From contig DXCD01000193.1 in the NCBI GenBank assembly GCA_019116185.1, positions 1 through 31,778 of the forward strand: a stretch of DNA of 31,778 nucleotides, in the 5' to 3' direction. The notes beneath the pieces are model-generated. The model saw only the letters and a list, made by a program, of their open reading frames with translations. It had not been told where the DNA came from and ran no database searches. Made by a program: the position numbers and the translations under genes. Positions 1 to 7,839 of the stretch are shown one piece after another (the first letter of the stretch is position 1; every line of letters starts with the position of its first letter). Source of the DNA: Candidatus Mediterraneibacter stercorigallinarum (GTDB lineage: Bacteria; Bacillota; Clostridia; Lachnospirales; Lachnospiraceae).

Positions 1-190
1 GATGCCTGAGGCGCAGACGAATCGTCCGCGTGGCAATTGCTTTTAGCCTTGTTTCCTTCCTTTGTAGTTTTTCTCAAATCGTGGAGCGGAACCGGAACCA
101 CACCCCGGTCCGCTACGAATACGTCTTAAAACGACCTACGGTTTTCGGACCTCACATCCCTCGGCCGTCTCCCCGACAAATCCGGATTTA
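1..190 (-). repeat. Left copy of the edge repeat (unknown family)
   Basis: Read on the minus strand from 190 towards 1, this stretch aligns with 31633-31778 read on the plus strand. The first 24 nt (190 to 167) match at 22 positions. A 39-nt middle part is poorly conserved. The next 40 nt (127 to 88) match at 32 positions, and the tail to about 46 still aligns with one 1-nt gap. The two conserved blocks are 63 nt apart in both copies. The repeat begins at the icd stop codon. Positions 45-1 have no counterpart because the right copy is cut by the window end; they contain a possible hairpin at about 14-30 (GCGGAC, 5-nt loop, GTCTGC on the minus strand). No protein is evident. It may be a structured RNA or a small dispersed element; the family was not recognised. 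Confidence 0.75.
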
Positions 191-1384
191 CAGCCTCTTT
201 GCTATCGCTTTAATGAATTCCTCGCTATTGAGCACTGTCGGGTTCTCGATCGTTGTGATCAGAGCCAGGTCTTTTGTCATCTCTCCTGCCTCGATAGTGT
301 CGATCGTTGCTTTCTCCAGACGGTCAGCGAACTCCATCAGCTCCTTGTTTCCGTCCAGCTCGCCTCGCTTCCTGAGCGCCCCTGTCCATGCGAAGATCGT
401 TGCCACAGAGTTAGTGGAGGTCTCCTCGCCTTTTAAGTGTTTGTAATAGTGGCGCTGTACAGTCCCGTGAGCTGCTTCATACTCATAATATCCTTCTGGT
501 GATACGAGCACGGAAGTCATCATGGCAAGAGAACCAAATGCGGAAGATACCATATCGCTCATCACGTCTCCGTCATAGTTCTTGCAAGCCCAGATATAAC
601 CGCCCTCAGACTTCATCACGCGGGCAACAGCGTCATCGATCAGTGTGTAAAAATACTCGATCCCCGCTTCTTTGAACTTTGCGTCAAATTCTGCGTCGTA
701 AATCTCCTGGAAAATATCCTTGAATGTATGGTCATATTTCTTGGAGATCGTATCTTTTGTCGCGAACCAGAGATCCTGTTTTGTATCCAGTGCATAGGAG
801 AAACAGCTTCTTGCAAAGCTTTCAATGGATTTATTCAGGTTATGCATTCCCTGTACAATGCCGGGACCGTCAAAATTATGTACCAGCTCTTTTGTCTGTG
901 TACCGTCTTCTGCTGTATAGACCAGTTCCACTTTTCCCGCGCCCGGTATCTTCATCTCAGATCCCTTGTACACATCGCCGTACGCATGTCTTGCGATGGT
1001 GATCGGCTTCTTCCAATTCTTGACGCAGGGCTCAATACCTTTTACAACGATGGGAGCGCGGAAGACGGTTCCGTCAAGAATAGCGCGGATCGTTCCGTTC
1101 GGGCTCTTCCACATTTCTTTCAGATCATACTCGTCCATGCGGGCGGCATTTGGAGTGATAGTCGCGCATTTTACCGCAACCTTATATTTCTTTGTAGCCA
1201 GGGCAGAGTCCACTGTCACCTGGTCATCCGTCTCATTTCTGTGTTCCAGTCCCAGGTCATAATACTCTGTCTTCAGGTCAATATACGGGATGAGCAGTTC
1301 GTCTTTGATCATTTTCCAGAGAATCCTTGTCATCTCGTCCCCATCCATCTCTACAAGGGGTGTGGTCATCTTAATTTTTTCCAT
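188..1384 (-). CDS. icd: NADP-dependent isocitrate dehydrogenase, eukaryote-like dimeric type
   Basis: Oxidatively decarboxylates isocitrate to 2-oxoglutarate in the cytoplasm, producing NADPH; here probably the last step of a biosynthetic route to glutamate. The 398 residues match the usual length of the dimeric eukaryote-like class rather than the E. coli-like class. The N-terminus carries the PLVEMDGDEMTRI motif of that class, and the segment NYDGDVMSDMVSSAFGSL near residue 270 is the metal/substrate-binding region with its conserved aspartates. A good ribosome site (GGAGG) lies 9 nt before the ATG. It is the last gene of the operon with the GntR regulator (34 bp upstream) and the citrate synthase homologue. 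No aconitase gene lies between them, so that step must be encoded elsewhere. The stop codon coincides with the start of the left repeat, and no separate terminator was found. Confidence 0.95.
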   Translation of the reverse strand: MEKIKMTTPLVEMDGDEMTRILWKMIKDELLIPYIDLKTEYYDLGLEHRNETDDQVTVDSALATKKYKVAVKCATITPNAARMDEYDLKEMWKSPNGTIRAILDGTVFRAPIVVKGIEPCVKNWKKPITIARHAYGDVYKGSEMKIPGAGKVELVYTAEDGTQTKELVHNFDGPGIVQGMHNLNKSIESFARSCFSYALDTKQDLWFATKDTISKKYDHTFKDIFQEIYDAEFDAKFKEAGIEYFYTLIDDAVARVMKSEGGYIWACKNYDGDVMSDMVSSAFGSLAMMTSVLVSPEGYYEYEAAHGTVQRHYYKHLKGEETSTNSVATIFAWTGALRKRGELDGNKELMEFADRLEKATIDTIEAGEMTKDLALITTIENPTVLNSEEFIKAIAKRL

Positions 1385-1418
1385 TGTCTGTTTCCTCCTG
1401 TTCTCTTAATGCTGATGT

Positions 1419-2084
1419 TTATTCCTTCTCGTATCCCTGCTTTTTTAAATTCTGCATCACATGCATGATATGTTCATTGGCAAGCTGCTCTGCCATCTCC
1501 TCATCCCGGTCTTTGATCGCGCGCAGGATCTGGCGGTGCTCCCGGATAGATTTCCTGGCGCGGTCTTCTGATACCACTGATGATCTTCTGGCAGTCTGCA
1601 CATAATTGTGAAAATCTGTCAAAACATGATCCAGGATACGGCTGCCGGAAGCTTCATACAAGATCGAATGAAACCTGCCGTCCAGAGCAGCCACCTGCTC
1701 CGCGCTGAAGCCGCTCTCCTTCTTCATCTGAAATTCCGAGAGAAGAATGGTCTCTTCCAGCTCGTCAAGCTGCGCATCCGTAATGTTCTTTGCCGCCCAC
1801 CGGGCGCACAGTCCTTCCAGCATAGAGCGGATCACGTAAATATCCCAGATGTCTTTGTGGGAGATTCCGGTCACATAAGCGCCTCTGTTAGGAATAATAG
1901 TGACCAGCCCTTCCAGTTCCAGCTGGCGCAGCGCCTCCCTGACAGGAGTCCGGCTCACTCCAAGCTCCTTTCCTATGGTATTCTCCCTGAGCTCGTCATT
2001 TTCCTTGTATTTCCCGTTGAGGATATCTTCGCGGATCTTCTGAAAAACCCGCCCCCCCAGGGAATGGTCCTGATACTCTTCCAT
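1419..2084 (-). CDS. GntR family transcriptional regulator, FCD (FadR-type) subfamily
   Basis: Likely a metabolite-responsive regulator of its own operon. The N-terminal winged helix-turn-helix spans about residues 8-70 and includes the family signature around SRTPVREALRQLELEGLV. The rest is an all-helical FCD ligand-binding domain with the conserved FHSILYEASGS segment. The open frame can be extended upstream to a TTG at 2105, but the ATG at 2084 has AGGAGG 7 nt before it and gives a normal 221-residue protein, so that start is chosen. It sits between the citrate synthase homologue (31 bp) and icd (34 bp), all on one strand. A 32-bp palindrome of FadR-family type at the operon promoter is the natural operator candidate. 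The ligand is unknown; citrate, isocitrate or 2-oxoglutarate would fit the context. Confidence 0.92.
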   Translation of the reverse strand: MEEYQDHSLGGRVFQKIREDILNGKYKENDELRENTIGKELGVSRTPVREALRQLELEGLVTIIPNRGAYVTGISHKDIWDIYVIRSMLEGLCARWAAKNITDAQLDELEETILLSEFQMKKESGFSAEQVAALDGRFHSILYEASGSRILDHVLTDFHNYVQTARRSSVVSEDRARKSIREHRQILRAIKDRDEEMAEQLANEHIMHVMQNLKKQGYEKE

Positions 2085-2115
2085 TTTCAGTCCTCCTGCC
2101 GTCAAGACCGTTTGG

Positions 2116-3504
2116 TCATAATGTCATGTGCAGCTCATCACACACACTGTCTATTTTCGCAACTAATTCTTCATCTGTCAAGACCGTAACACGCCCGTCC
2201 TCATATTCTTTGTCCACCCATTCTTTCAGCCTGCGCACCAGCTCCGAATTCTTATCTACCTGCCGATCCTCTGCCAGCTTATAGTAAGCGTTAATCCAGT
2301 AGGCAATGCCCGCGGCGCCGGAAGTATTGGACACAGACACCAGTGCCGGCCGGTTCAGGAATTTATCCGTGTCAAATATATTGTAGATCTCCTCGTTCTT
2401 CAACATGCCGTCCGCATGGATGCCCGCTCTCGTTACATTGAAATTTTTCCCCACAAAAGGTGTGCGGGACGGGATGTGATAACCGATCTCTTTTTCATAA
2501 TATTCCGCCAGCTCTGTGATCACCCTTGTGTCCATTCCATCCAGGGTGCCCCTGAGCTGCGCGTACTCGAATACCATTGCCTCCAGCGGAGTGTTTCCTG
2601 TCCGCTCCCCGATTCCGAAAAGGGAGCAGTTCACCCCGCATGCGCCATACAGCCATGCTGTGGTGGAATTGTTGACCGCTTTATAGAAATCATTATGTCC
2701 GTGGAATTCAATCAGTTCACTTGGCACTCCTGCATGTGTCATCAAACCGTAAATAATGCCGGGGATTGATCTGGGGATCACAGCGCCCGGGAAATTCACT
2801 CCATATCCCATTGTATCACAGACGCGGATCTTCACCGGGATCTTGTATTCATCCATGAGCTTCATCAGCTCCACACAGAATGGAATCACAAAACCATAAA
2901 TATCGGAGCGGGTAATATCCTCCAGATGGCATCTGGGGCGCACTCCTGTTTCCATACACTCACGCACCACGGACAGATAATGCTCAAGCGCCTGTTTTCT
3001 TGTCATTTTCAGTTTATAAAAGATATGATAATCAGAACAGCTTACGAGAATGCCCGTCTCTTTCAGGCCGATTTCCTTTACCAGCTCAAAGTCCTTCTTG
3101 CTCGCCCGGATCCAGCTGGTGACTTCAGGAAATTCATATCCTTTTTCCAGGCATTTATATACAGCGTCCCTGTCCTTCTTGCTATAAAGGAAAAACTCGC
3201 TCTGCCGGATCTTTCCCTTGGGGCCTCCGAGACGGTGGAGATAGTCATAGATTGTCACGATCTGCTCTGTCGTGTACGGCGCCCTGGACTGCTGCCCGTC
3301 GCGGAAAGTAGTATCCGTAATCCAGATCTCTTCCGGCATATTATGCGGCACGATCCTCTCATTGAACGCGATCTTCGGTATCTCGTCATAGTGAAACAAA
3401 TTTCGGAACACATTCGGAGTATCCACGTCCACCAGCGGGAATATATGCTCCTCCAATTCCAAAAGATTCGTGTGTTTGTTCAAATATACTTTTCTGTCCT
3501 GCAT
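2116..3504 (-). CDS. Re-type citrate synthase homologue (HMGL-like/isopropylmalate synthase superfamily)
   Basis: Predicted to condense acetyl-CoA with oxaloacetate to citrate with Re stereospecificity, as shown for the Clostridium kluyveri enzyme. The 462-residue protein has the HMGL-like TIM-barrel signature TDTTFRDGQQSRAPYTTEQ near residues 63-81, where the aspartate and arginine act in metal and acid-base chemistry, and the metal-binding HGHND motif near residue 270. It lacks the C-terminal regulatory domain of LeuA and has a family-specific N-terminal extension of about 60 residues. Automated pipelines often call such proteins homocitrate or 2-isopropylmalate synthase. The operon with icd and a GntR regulator favours citrate, because the two enzymes share one pathway to glutamate. 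The start ATG has AGGAAG 4 nt upstream. Family assignment is firm; substrate identity is inferred from context. Confidence 0.82.
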   Translation of the reverse strand: MQDRKVYLNKHTNLLELEEHIFPLVDVDTPNVFRNLFHYDEIPKIAFNERIVPHNMPEEIWITDTTFRDGQQSRAPYTTEQIVTIYDYLHRLGGPKGKIRQSEFFLYSKKDRDAVYKCLEKGYEFPEVTSWIRASKKDFELVKEIGLKETGILVSCSDYHIFYKLKMTRKQALEHYLSVVRECMETGVRPRCHLEDITRSDIYGFVIPFCVELMKLMDEYKIPVKIRVCDTMGYGVNFPGAVIPRSIPGIIYGLMTHAGVPSELIEFHGHNDFYKAVNNSTTAWLYGACGVNCSLFGIGERTGNTPLEAMVFEYAQLRGTLDGMDTRVITELAEYYEKEIGYHIPSRTPFVGKNFNVTRAGIHADGMLKNEEIYNIFDTDKFLNRPALVSVSNTSGAAGIAYWINAYYKLAEDRQVDKNSELVRRLKEWVDKEYEDGRVTVLTDEELVAKIDSVCDELHMTL

Positions 3505-3586
3505 CTTTCTTCCTACTTACACTCTGTAATCTTCTATGGTTATCTCCATACTTTCTTCAAGCTTCCCTGATGCTCCTGCAGTTTTG

Positions 3587-3618
3587 ATTTTGTATAATTG
3601 TATACAATTATACAAAAT
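3587..3618. promoter_or_regulatory. Perfect 32-bp palindrome, probable GntR operator
   Basis: All 16 base pairs on each side of the 3602/3603 centre are complementary. The core is TTGTATACAA, with a second symmetric pair TTGTATAA / TTATACAA outside it. GntR regulators of the FCD subfamily typically bind such GT...AC dyads. It covers the -10 box and most of the spacer of the operon promoter, so binding should block RNA polymerase. The centre is about 98 bp upstream of the citrate synthase start. Confidence 0.75.
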
Positions 3619-3625
3619 TTGTCAA
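3597..3625 (-). promoter_or_regulatory. Promoter of the citrate synthase-GntR-icd operon
   Basis: On the minus strand a consensus -35 TTGACA (3625-3620) is followed after 17 nt by TACAAT (3602-3597), a close match to the vegetative sigma promoter. Most of it is inside the palindrome at 3587-3618. The predicted transcript start is about 85 nt before the ATG at 3504. Confidence 0.75.
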
Positions 3626-3741
3626 TGAGGCAATACATTTTTATTGCAATTCTACGCCCGAATATAAAAATAAATTATCCACTCATCACCCGTGGATGAC
3701 TAAATTTACGAACGTAATAAGATCTGCAGTTTTTATAGCAC

Positions 3742-3810
3742 AAAAAAGCTGTATTCCCGGCGGACGGCAAAATGCACGCCTTGATATCCCGTCTTCGGAA
3801 ATACAGCTTT
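3742..3810 (-). terminator. Rho-independent terminator after serA
   Basis: A long hairpin on the minus strand: the outer stem pairs 3800-3810 with 3745-3755 (AAAGCTGTATT), and an imperfect extension continues inwards through CCG and ACGG. It is followed by a T tract (complement of 3742-3747). It lies 26 bp after the serA stop and closes the leuB-serA operon. The rest of 3626-3741 is AT-rich and holds nothing else recognised beyond a small inverted repeat (ATCCAC/GTGGAT). Confidence 0.8.
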
Positions 3811-3835
3811 AACTGTTATTTATACTTTTCTTTCT

Positions 3836-4996
3836 TTACAGAACTCTTACTTTAAGCACTCCGTCCACGCCTGCGAGCTGCTCTTCCACTTCTGCCGGGA
3901 CTTCAGCGTCCACATCCATCATCGTGTAAGCATACTCTTTACGGCTCTTGTTGGTCATAAGAGAAATATTGATCCCTTTCTCCGCCATCAGGCCTGTAAA
4001 CTGACCGAGCATGTTCGGGATATTTTTGTGAAGGATCGTAACTCTCGGTCCTTCTCCTTTTGCTCCCATATCGCAGTCCGGGAAATTGACAGAGTGTGTA
4101 ATATTTCCGTTTTCAAGGAAATCCTTAACCTCTGCCGCTGCCATCTCTGCACAATTTTCCTCGGATTCCTCGGTAGAAGCTCCCAGATGAGGAATTACAA
4201 TGGCACCCTTCACGCCTACGATTTCTTTTGTCGGGAAATCGGTCACATAACAGCGGACTTTCTCTGATACAAGGGCATCTACAATATCCTCCTGGTTCAC
4301 CAGAACATCACGGGCAAAGTTCAGGATCACAACACCCTTTTTCATAAGGCTGATCGCATTTTTGTCAATCATTCCTTTTGTATCTTCCAGGGCCGGCACA
4401 TGTACTGTAATGTAATCACACTCTTTGTAAATCTCATCAACTGTCTTGGCGTGGTAGATACTGCGCGACAGCCTCCATGCAGAGTCCACAGATACATATG
4501 GGTCATAGCCATATACCTCCATCCCCAGATGTACTGCTGCGTTTGCCACAAGGACACCAATCGCGCCAAGACCGATTACCCCCAGCTTCTTGCCCTGGAT
4601 CTCTGTCCCGGCAAATGCCTTTTTCTTTTTCTCGGTAATCTTGGCAATATCTCCGTCCTCTTCATACTCCTGCACCCAGTTGATTCCGCCGATAATATCC
4701 CTGGCAGCCAGAAGCATTCCGGCGATCACCAGCTCTTTTACACCGTTTGCATTTGCTCCGGGCGTATTGAAGACAACGATTCCCTCCTCGGCACAGCGGT
4801 CCAGAGGAATATTGTTCACCCCTGCCCCGGCGCGCGCGATCACTTTTATGTTCTTGGAGAACTCCATCTCATGCATCTTGGCGCTTCTGACAAGGATGGC
4901 ATCCGCCTCCTCTGCGTTTTCTGTATTTGCATAATTTTGATCCAATTGATCCAGACCTACTTTGGCGATCGGATTCAAGCAGTGATATTTGAACAT
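3836..4996 (-). CDS. serA: D-3-phosphoglycerate dehydrogenase
   Basis: Oxidises 3-phosphoglycerate to 3-phosphohydroxypyruvate with NAD, the first committed step of serine synthesis. The 386-residue protein has a D-2-hydroxyacid dehydrogenase body with the Rossmann motif GLGAIG at about residues 142-147, a catalytic arginine in NFARDVLVN, and a catalytic histidine in PHLGAST. A C-terminal ACT domain (about 315-386) suggests serine feedback or other amino-acid control. The large intervening domain of long-type SerA is absent. The frame extends to a TTG at 5017, but that codon lies inside the serC coding sequence. The ATG at 4996 comes 1 nt after the serC stop and has GAGGAG upstream, so it is the better start. 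Tight spacing implies translational coupling with serC. It is the last gene of the operon. Confidence 0.93.
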   Translation of the reverse strand: MFKYHCLNPIAKVGLDQLDQNYANTENAEEADAILVRSAKMHEMEFSKNIKVIARAGAGVNNIPLDRCAEEGIVVFNTPGANANGVKELVIAGMLLAARDIIGGINWVQEYEEDGDIAKITEKKKKAFAGTEIQGKKLGVIGLGAIGVLVANAAVHLGMEVYGYDPYVSVDSAWRLSRSIYHAKTVDEIYKECDYITVHVPALEDTKGMIDKNAISLMKKGVVILNFARDVLVNQEDIVDALVSEKVRCYVTDFPTKEIVGVKGAIVIPHLGASTEESEENCAEMAAAEVKDFLENGNITHSVNFPDCDMGAKGEGPRVTILHKNIPNMLGQFTGLMAEKGINISLMTNKSRKEYAYTMMDVDAEVPAEVEEQLAGVDGVLKVRVL

Positions 4997-4997
4997 T

Positions 4998-6080
4998 TTA
5001 CTGATTCTCCTCTTCAAACTTTTTCATAAACTCAACAAGTGCCTCAACACCTTCATACGGCATCGCATTATAAATGCTGGCGCGCATGCCGCCCACGCTC
5101 CTGTGGCCTTTCAGGTTTTCAAGTCCTGCTGCTTTGGCTTCTTTTACAAATTTTGCATCCAGGTCCGCATCTCCTGTAACAAAAGGCACATTCATAAGAG
5201 AACGGTCTTTCTTTTCCACGGTTCCCTTAAAGAGCTTACTCTGGTCAAGGAAATCATAGAGAACTTTTGCTTTCTTTTCATTTTTCTCTTTCATGGCCTC
5301 AAGTCCGCCCTGTGCCTTGATCCACTTGAACACTTTTCCGCAGATATAGATCCCGTATGCCGGCGGCGTATTATAGAGGGATTTTGCATCTGCATGGGTC
5401 TTGTATGTAAGCATGGTAGGCGTGCCCGGAAGCACATCTTCTGTGATCAGGTCCTCGCGGATGATCACGATCACAACGCCCGCAGGTCCGATGTTCTTCT
5501 GAACCCCGCCGTAGATGATGCCATATTTGGTCACATCCACAGGCTCGGACAGGAAACAGGAGGACACGTCAGCTACAAGAGTCTTGCCCTTTGTATTCGG
5601 CAGCTCTTTGAACTTTGTTCCATAGATCGTATTGTTCTCACAGATATAGACATAATCCGCGTCCTCGGATACCGGGAGGTCTGAGCAGTCCGGAATATAA
5701 GAAAACGTCTTATCCTCAGAGGATGCGATCCTGTTTACCTTTCCGTATTTCTCTGCCTCTTTTGCAGCCTTTTTCGCCCACTGTCCTGTAATGATGTAAT
5801 CCGCCACACGGTTCTTCATCAGGTTCATCGGGATCATTGCGAACTGCTGGGAAGCGCCGCCCTGAAGAAACAGCACCTTGTAATTGTCCGGAATTCCCAT
5901 CAGCTCTCTCAGGTCCTGCTCTGCTTCAGTGATGATCTCCTCGAATGCCTTGGAGCGGTGGCTCATCTCCATCACGGACATGCCGGTCCCCTTGTAGTCC
6001 AGCATCTCCGCCGCTGCTTCTTTCAGCACCTCCTCCGGCAGCACTGCCGGTCCCGCTGAAAAATTATACACTCTGCTCAT
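4998..6080 (-). CDS. serC: Phosphoserine aminotransferase
   Basis: Transfers an amino group from glutamate to 3-phosphohydroxypyruvate, giving O-phosphoserine (second step of serine synthesis). It is a class V aminotransferase of 360 residues, the usual length. The N-terminal NFSAGPAVLPEEVL motif is diagnostic of SerC, and the segment GGVQKNIGPAG near residue 195 carries the PLP-binding lysine. HRSVGGMRASIYNAMP near the C-terminus holds conserved phosphate-binding residues. The frame runs upstream into ilvB, but the ATG at 6080 with GGAGGT upstream gives the family N-terminus. It follows ilvB by 40 bp and is followed by serA after 1 nt. No serB was seen in the window. Confidence 0.95.
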   Translation of the reverse strand: MSRVYNFSAGPAVLPEEVLKEAAAEMLDYKGTGMSVMEMSHRSKAFEEIITEAEQDLRELMGIPDNYKVLFLQGGASQQFAMIPMNLMKNRVADYIITGQWAKKAAKEAEKYGKVNRIASSEDKTFSYIPDCSDLPVSEDADYVYICENNTIYGTKFKELPNTKGKTLVADVSSCFLSEPVDVTKYGIIYGGVQKNIGPAGVVIVIIREDLITEDVLPGTPTMLTYKTHADAKSLYNTPPAYGIYICGKVFKWIKAQGGLEAMKEKNEKKAKVLYDFLDQSKLFKGTVEKKDRSLMNVPFVTGDADLDAKFVKEAKAAGLENLKGHRSVGGMRASIYNAMPYEGVEALVEFMKKFEEENQ

Positions 6081-6120
6081 TTTCCTTACCTCCTGCTTTC
6101 TGTTTTTTCTATTTGCATGG

Positions 6121-7797
6121 TTATTTTGCCATGTCTTCCTCATCAAATGCCTCGCTGATCGCTGCTCCCGGAGCAACCATTGGCCAGACTTTGTCATCGC
6201 TGTCGATCTGACAGTCAATAACTACCGGTTTATTCAGTGTGAGCGCCCGCGCAAAGGCTTCCCTGAACTCTTCCTGCGTTTCAGCACGGATCCCCTCCGC
6301 GCCCATAGCTTCTGCCAGCTTCACAAAGTCCACTGCATCTCTGAGCACTGTGGCGGAATATCTCTCGTCATAAAAGAGATCCTGCCACTGGCGAACCATA
6401 CCGAGCACATGGTTATTCACCACTACCTGGATCACCGGAATATTATGTCTTACCGCTGTAGCGATCTCATTCATGTTCATGCGGAAACAGCCGTCACCCG
6501 CAATATTGACCACCGTCTTATCCGGGCATCCTGTCTTTGCCCCAAGTGAAGCGCCCAAACCGTATCCCATGGTTCCTAAACCTCCGGACGTCAGAAGGGT
6601 TCTTGGCTTTGTATATTTATAGTACTGCGCCGCCCACATCTGATGCTGTCCTACTTCTGTTACAATCAGGGCATCTCCTTTGGTCTGCCGGTAAATCTCC
6701 TCCACGATAAACGGACCTGTCAGCGCGTCGTGATGATACTTCAGCGGATACTTTTCCTTATATGACTGGATCTTTTCCATCCAGGAAGAATGATCCTGCT
6801 GTCTCAGATGCTTATTGAGGATCCGAAGCACTTCTTTTACATCCCCGATCAGCTCTTCGGTAACAATGATATTCTTATTAATCTCTGCCGGATCGATATC
6901 AATCTGAAGAATCTTTGCATTCTTTGCAAATGTCTTCGTGTTCCCCGTGACACGGTCACTGAACCTGGCTCCGATGACTACAAGAAGATCACATTCACTG
7001 ACCCCGTAGTTGGATGTCTTTGTACCATGCATTCCCAGCATGCCGGTATACCTCGGATCTGTTCCCGGGAATGCCCCTTTTCCCATCAGGGAATCCGTCA
7101 CCGGAGCGTCCAGCTTTTCTACAAACTCCTTCAGTTCGTCACTGGCGCCTGAAAGGACAGCTCCGCCGCCCACAAAGACATACGGTTTCTCGGCATCCTC
7201 CAGCATGGATACCGCCCGGGCGATCCCCTCTTCATTCATATGTGACTTATCCGGAATATATTTCCCCAGTTCTTCTTTCTGATACTCTGTGACCGCTGCT
7301 GTGACATCCTTCGGAATATCTACAAGCACAGGACCCGGTCTTCCAGTCCTCGCAATGCGGAACGCCTTGCGTATCGTATCAGCCAGTTTCGTGACATCCT
7401 TAACGATAAAGCTGTACTTTGTGATCGGCATGGTAACCCCGGCAATATCGATCTCCTGGAAACTGTCTTTTCCGAGAAGGGACACTCCCACATTACACGT
7501 AATCGCCACAATAGGGATAGAATCCATGTACGCTGTCGCGATCCCGGTGACAAGGTTCGTTGCTCCCGGTCCGCTGGTTGCCAGACACACGCCGACTTTT
7601 CCCGTAGCGCGGGCATATCCGTCTGCCGCGTGCGCTGCTCCCTGCTCGTGGGAGGTCAGGATATGACGGATCTCATCTCTGTGCTTATACAGCTCGTCAT
7701 ATACATTCAGAATCGAGCCGCCCGGATAGCCGAATACGGTATCCACGCCCTGCTCTTTTAAACATTCTATTACGATCTCTGCTCCGTTTAACTGCAT
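6121..7797 (-). CDS. ilvB: Acetolactate synthase, large (catalytic) subunit
   Basis: Thiamine-diphosphate enzyme that condenses two pyruvates to acetolactate, or pyruvate with 2-oxobutyrate to acetohydroxybutyrate, at the start of valine/isoleucine synthesis. The 558 residues show the three TPP-enzyme domains. The N-terminal PYR domain has the cofactor-activating glutamate E51 in SHEQGAAH; a central domain has the FAD-site type sequence; the C-terminal domain holds the GDG...VVNN TPP/Mg motif at about 431-460. It lies 42 bp after ilvD and 40 bp before serC. No regulatory subunit gene (ilvN/ilvH) is adjacent, which is unusual for an anabolic enzyme. Anabolic rather than catabolic (AlsS) assignment rests on sequence style and on the operon. 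Confidence 0.93.
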   Translation of the reverse strand: MQLNGAEIVIECLKEQGVDTVFGYPGGSILNVYDELYKHRDEIRHILTSHEQGAAHAADGYARATGKVGVCLATSGPGATNLVTGIATAYMDSIPIVAITCNVGVSLLGKDSFQEIDIAGVTMPITKYSFIVKDVTKLADTIRKAFRIARTGRPGPVLVDIPKDVTAAVTEYQKEELGKYIPDKSHMNEEGIARAVSMLEDAEKPYVFVGGGAVLSGASDELKEFVEKLDAPVTDSLMGKGAFPGTDPRYTGMLGMHGTKTSNYGVSECDLLVVIGARFSDRVTGNTKTFAKNAKILQIDIDPAEINKNIIVTEELIGDVKEVLRILNKHLRQQDHSSWMEKIQSYKEKYPLKYHHDALTGPFIVEEIYRQTKGDALIVTEVGQHQMWAAQYYKYTKPRTLLTSGGLGTMGYGLGASLGAKTGCPDKTVVNIAGDGCFRMNMNEIATAVRHNIPVIQVVVNNHVLGMVRQWQDLFYDERYSATVLRDAVDFVKLAEAMGAEGIRAETQEEFREAFARALTLNKPVVIDCQIDSDDKVWPMVAPGAAISEAFDEEDMAK

Positions 7798-7839
7798 GCT
7801 GTACCTCTTTCTGTATCTCTCATTCTTTTTCCGCAGGCA

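Noticed and set aside
30..446. Plus-strand open frame of 138 codons at the left edge
   Set aside because: It overlaps the repeat and the 3' end of icd on the other strand, has no family resemblance and no ribosome site.
728..1468. Plus-strand open frame of 246 codons opposite icd
   Set aside because: It is a shadow of the icd coding frame; composition is typical of antisense reading and no domain is visible.
4400..5684. Two long plus-strand frames opposite serA and serC
   Set aside because: Both lie wholly over well-supported minus-strand genes and show no motif or ribosome site.
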